Source: Lachnospiraceae bacterium
Lineage (GTDB): Bacteria > Bacillota > Clostridia > Lachnospirales > Lachnospiraceae
Direction: 5' to 3'
Assembly (NCBI GenBank): GCA_022769665.1
Contig: JALEIR010000079.1
Span: 1 to 64,000 of the forward strand
Length of the DNA stretch: 64,000 nt
Shown: one piece after another, positions 61,306 to 64,000 of the stretch
Layout of the letters: every line of letters begins with the position of its first letter
How positions within the stretch are numbered: the stretch's first letter is position 1
Notes under the pieces: generated by a model
What the model was told of the DNA's origin: nothing
What the model saw: the letters and a program-made list of their open reading frames with translations, nothing else
The model's database searches: none
Translations under genes and position numbers: made by a program

Positions 61306-62184
61306 CTATTCAATGTTTTGAATCTGCTCGCGGACCTTTTCAATCTCTGTTTTCAACTCAATGGCACAGTTGGAAATTTCCAAATCATTTGCCTTTGACA
61401 GGGTTGTATTTGCCTCGCGGTTCATCTCCTGGGCAATAAAATCCAGCTTTCTTCCGATAGAGCCACCCTCTAAAAGTGCATTTTTTGTCGTCTCAATATG
61501 ACTGCGGAGCCTTACGATTTCCTCATCCACACACACCTTGTCCGCAAAAATCGTCACCTCGGTCAGAAGCCTGCTTTCATCCACAGTATTATCGCCTAAA
61601 AGCTCCTTCACCTTCTCCTCCAGCCTGCGGCGGTATTCCGTTACAATCTGAGGAGACCGCTCCGCGATAAAATCAACCAGCTTCAGCATACCGTCCAGCT
61701 TTTCAAGCAGGTCGTCCTTCAGATGCTCTCCTTCCGTAATACGGCTCTCCACAAACATCTTTGCCGCCCCGTCCACAGCTTTCTTCAGCTCCTTCCAGAG
61801 CTCCTCCTCGTCTACACCCGCTTCCTCCATCGTAAATACCTCGGGATATTTGGATAATGTAGACACGCGGATGTCATCGTCCAGTCCGAAATCTGCTGCC
61901 ATCTGACGCAGATAAGTCAGGTACTCTTCTGCCAGTTCTTTATTGTAACGAACCGTGGAAGTATTCTCGGAAAGATCCTCGTAAGTAATAAATACATCCA
62001 CCTTACCTCTGGCGATATAATTTTTGAGTTCACTTCGAATAGCAGACTCAAAAAAGTTCAGAGATTTAGGCATTTTTATGTTTACATCCAGATAGCGATG
62101 ATTTACAGCCTTCATCTCTACCGTGAATTTCCGATTGTTCTCGGCGACCTCACATCTGCCGAAGCCGGTCATACTTTTTATCAT
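61306..62184 (-). CDS. YicC family endoribonuclease-like protein
   Basis: MIKSMTGFGRCEVAENNRKFTVEMKAVNHRYLDVNIKMPKSLN; C-terminal GRKLDFIAQEMNREANTTLSKAND. Confidence 0.95.
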   Translation of the reverse strand: MIKSMTGFGRCEVAENNRKFTVEMKAVNHRYLDVNIKMPKSLNFFESAIRSELKNYIARGKVDVFITYEDLSENTSTVRYNKELAEEYLTYLRQMAADFGLDDDIRVSTLSKYPEVFTMEEAGVDEEELWKELKKAVDGAAKMFVESRITEGEHLKDDLLEKLDGMLKLVDFIAERSPQIVTEYRRRLEEKVKELLGDNTVDESRLLTEVTIFADKVCVDEEIVRLRSHIETTKNALLEGGSIGRKLDFIAQEMNREANTTLSKANDLEISNCAIELKTEIEKVREQIQNIE

Positions 62185-62407
62185 CAATTCTCCTATCCGG
62201 GCAATGAACCCATATTGCCGCATACTGCATTTTATTATAGAATAAGTTTTTGGAAGCGTCAAGGGTGAAGGGGTGGCTTTTTCCGGATAAGTTTGATATA
62301 CTGTAACAGTTCAGCCCGGCGCTTTTATTGCAGAAGGCTGAAGTACGGCAATATACAGAGAATGCAGTAAAAGAAATTAAGTGATAACAGAATCGAGGAA
62401 TAAGACC

Positions 62408-64000
62408 ATGGCCTTTGACGGTGTAACGATAGCAAACGTAGTAAGTGAATTGAAAAAAGAATTGATTGGGGGCAGATTGTATAAAATTGCCCAGCCTGAG
62501 GAGGATGAGCTTCTGTTAACAATCAAGCAGCCTTCCGGTCAAAAGCGCCTCTTCATCTCTGCAGGGGCCTCCCTGCCTTTGATTTATCTGACAGAGAACA
62601 ATAAACCAAGCCCCATGACCGCTCCCAACTTCTGTATGCTCTTGAGAAAGCATCTCCAAAACGGGCGCATCACTGACATTTCCCAACCCGGCCTGGAACG
62701 GATTGTGCATATTCAGGTGGAACACCTGGACGAGATGGGCGATCTGCGCCATAAGACATTAGTTATTGAAATCATGGGCAAGCACAGCAACATTATTTTC
62801 TGTAATGATGACAATATGATTATTGACAGCATAAAGCGGGTCTCCGCCGCAGTCAGCTCTGTCCGTGAGGTTCTGCCCGGGAAGCCGTACTTTGTGGCAC
62901 ACACACAGGATAAACTGGATGCCCTGACTGTCGGTTACAGCGAATTCCGCGAAGCTCTTTCCGCCAAATCCCAGCCGGTCTTTAAAGCTCTCTACAGCAG
63001 CTTCACCGGCATCTCCCCCATTCTTGCCCAGGAACTTTGTTACGAAGCGGGAATTGACGGAGAACAACCCACTGCCGCTTTGGAAGATACCGGATTTCAG
63101 TCTCTTTTCCGGGCATTATCCCAAATGGCATCAGCCATCCGGGAAGAGCGTTTTGTTCCCAATATTGCCTATACAAACGGAAAACCGGTGGAATTTTGCG
63201 CCCTGCCCCTGACTATGTATGGTTTTTCCTCCCCATGTTCTGCTGTCGGCAGCGCTACAGACCATTCAGTCTGTAAAAACTCCTGTGATTATACCGTCAC
63301 CTTCGACTCCATGTCTTCCCTGTTGGAGAACTATTATGCGGAAAAGAATACCATCACCCGGATTCGCCAAAAGTCTTCGGATTTGCGCCGAATTGTACAG
63401 ACGGCTCTGGAGCGGAATGTTAAAAAATATGATTTGCAAATGAGGCAAATCAAGGATACAGAGAAACGGGACACCTACCGTATTTACGGCGAATTGTTGA
63501 ACACCTACGGCTACAATGTCGAGCCAGGCGCAAAGTCCCTGGAGGCTTTGAACTACTACACCAACGAGACAGTGAAGATTCCCTTAGACCCTACCCTTTC
63601 TGCCACCGAAAATGCAAAAAAGTATTTTGATAAATACGGCAAGTTGAAGCGGACCTACGAGGCTCTCTCCCAGCTGACCGAAGAGGTAAAGGCAGAAATT
63701 GACCATCTGGAATCTGTCTCAACAGCTCTGGATATCGCTCTCCACGAGGAAGATTTGGCTGAAATAAAAGAAGAACTTACCGAGAGCGGCTATATCCGCA
63801 GAAAAGGCGGTACGAAGAAGCAAAAAATGACCAGCAAGCCTTTTCATTATATCAGCAGCGACGGCTTCCATATATATGTGGGGAAAAATAATTATCAGAA
63901 CGATGAACTGACCTTCAGGTTCGCCACCGGCAACGACTGGTGGTTTCATGCAAAAAAAATGCCCGGCTCCCATGTAATTGTGAAGCTGGGCAATGCAGAA
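62408..64000 (+). CDS. NFACT family protein (RqcH/fibronectin-binding A-like), truncated by window edge
   Basis: Open frame ATG 62408 to window end (531 codons): MAFDGVTIANVVSELKKELIGGRLYKIAQPEEDELLLTIK...NDWWFHAKKMPGSHVIVK. Absent from track because it has no stop. Confidence 0.93.
   Translation, partial: MAFDGVTIANVVSELKKELIGGRLYKIAQPEEDELLLTIKQPSGQKRLFISAGASLPLIYLTENNKPSPMTAPNFCMLLRKHLQNGRITDISQPGLERIVHIQVEHLDEMGDLRHKTLVIEIMGKHSNIIFCNDDNMIIDSIKRVSAAVSSVREVLPGKPYFVAHTQDKLDALTVGYSEFREALSAKSQPVFKALYSSFTGISPILAQELCYEAGIDGEQPTAALEDTGFQSLFRALSQMASAIREERFVPNIAYTNGKPVEFCALPLTMYGFSSPCSAVGSATDHSVCKNSCDYTVTFDSMSSLLENYYAEKNTITRIRQKSSDLRRIVQTALERNVKKYDLQMRQIKDTEKRDTYRIYGELLNTYGYNVEPGAKSLEALNYYTNETVKIPLDPTLSATENAKKYFDKYGKLKRTYEALSQLTEEVKAEIDHLESVSTALDIALHEEDLAEIKEELTESGYIRRKGGTKKQKMTSKPFHYISSDGFHIYVGKNNYQNDELTFRFATGNDWWFHAKKMPGSHVIVKLGNAE

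Overview
This 64 kb window looks like chromosomal DNA of a spore-forming Clostridia, most likely Lachnospiraceae. I infer that from codon and protein character and from conserved synteny blocks, and no database was searched. Nearly all genes lie on the minus strand. Recognisable core blocks are: tig-clpP-clpX-engB (no lon gene); pyrH-frr-uppS-cdsA-dxr-rseP; yicC-remA-gmk-rpoZ-rimO-pgsA-cinA-recA-recX-rny; csoR-copA; and ClpB. Accessory content includes ABC exporters, a chemoreceptor plus a broken second chemoreceptor, GH43 and GH105 enzymes, a non-flagellar MotA/OmpA-type stator-like pair, a Ser/Thr kinase overlapping a degenerate PP2C-like gene, a bactofilin, and an ECF sigma/anti-sigma/response-regulator group. 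I found no rRNA, tRNA, CRISPR array, prophage or transposase. The most useful observations are regulatory: a yybP-ykoY type Mn riboswitch with a terminator before mntP; two CsoR-type operators on a consensus promoter; two LexA boxes on recA; a Fur-like box on a consensus promoter of an unlisted Cys-rich small gene; a structured leader on a cold-shock gene; and a terminator immediately before uppS. I also report three coding regions absent from the ORF track (DUF4250 protein, FeoB-associated Cys-rich protein, edge-truncated NFACT protein), two decayed genes and an 88-bp tandem repeat. I did not find convincing evidence for a wholly new system. The best candidate for follow-up is the stator-like pair at 10.4-12.5 kb.
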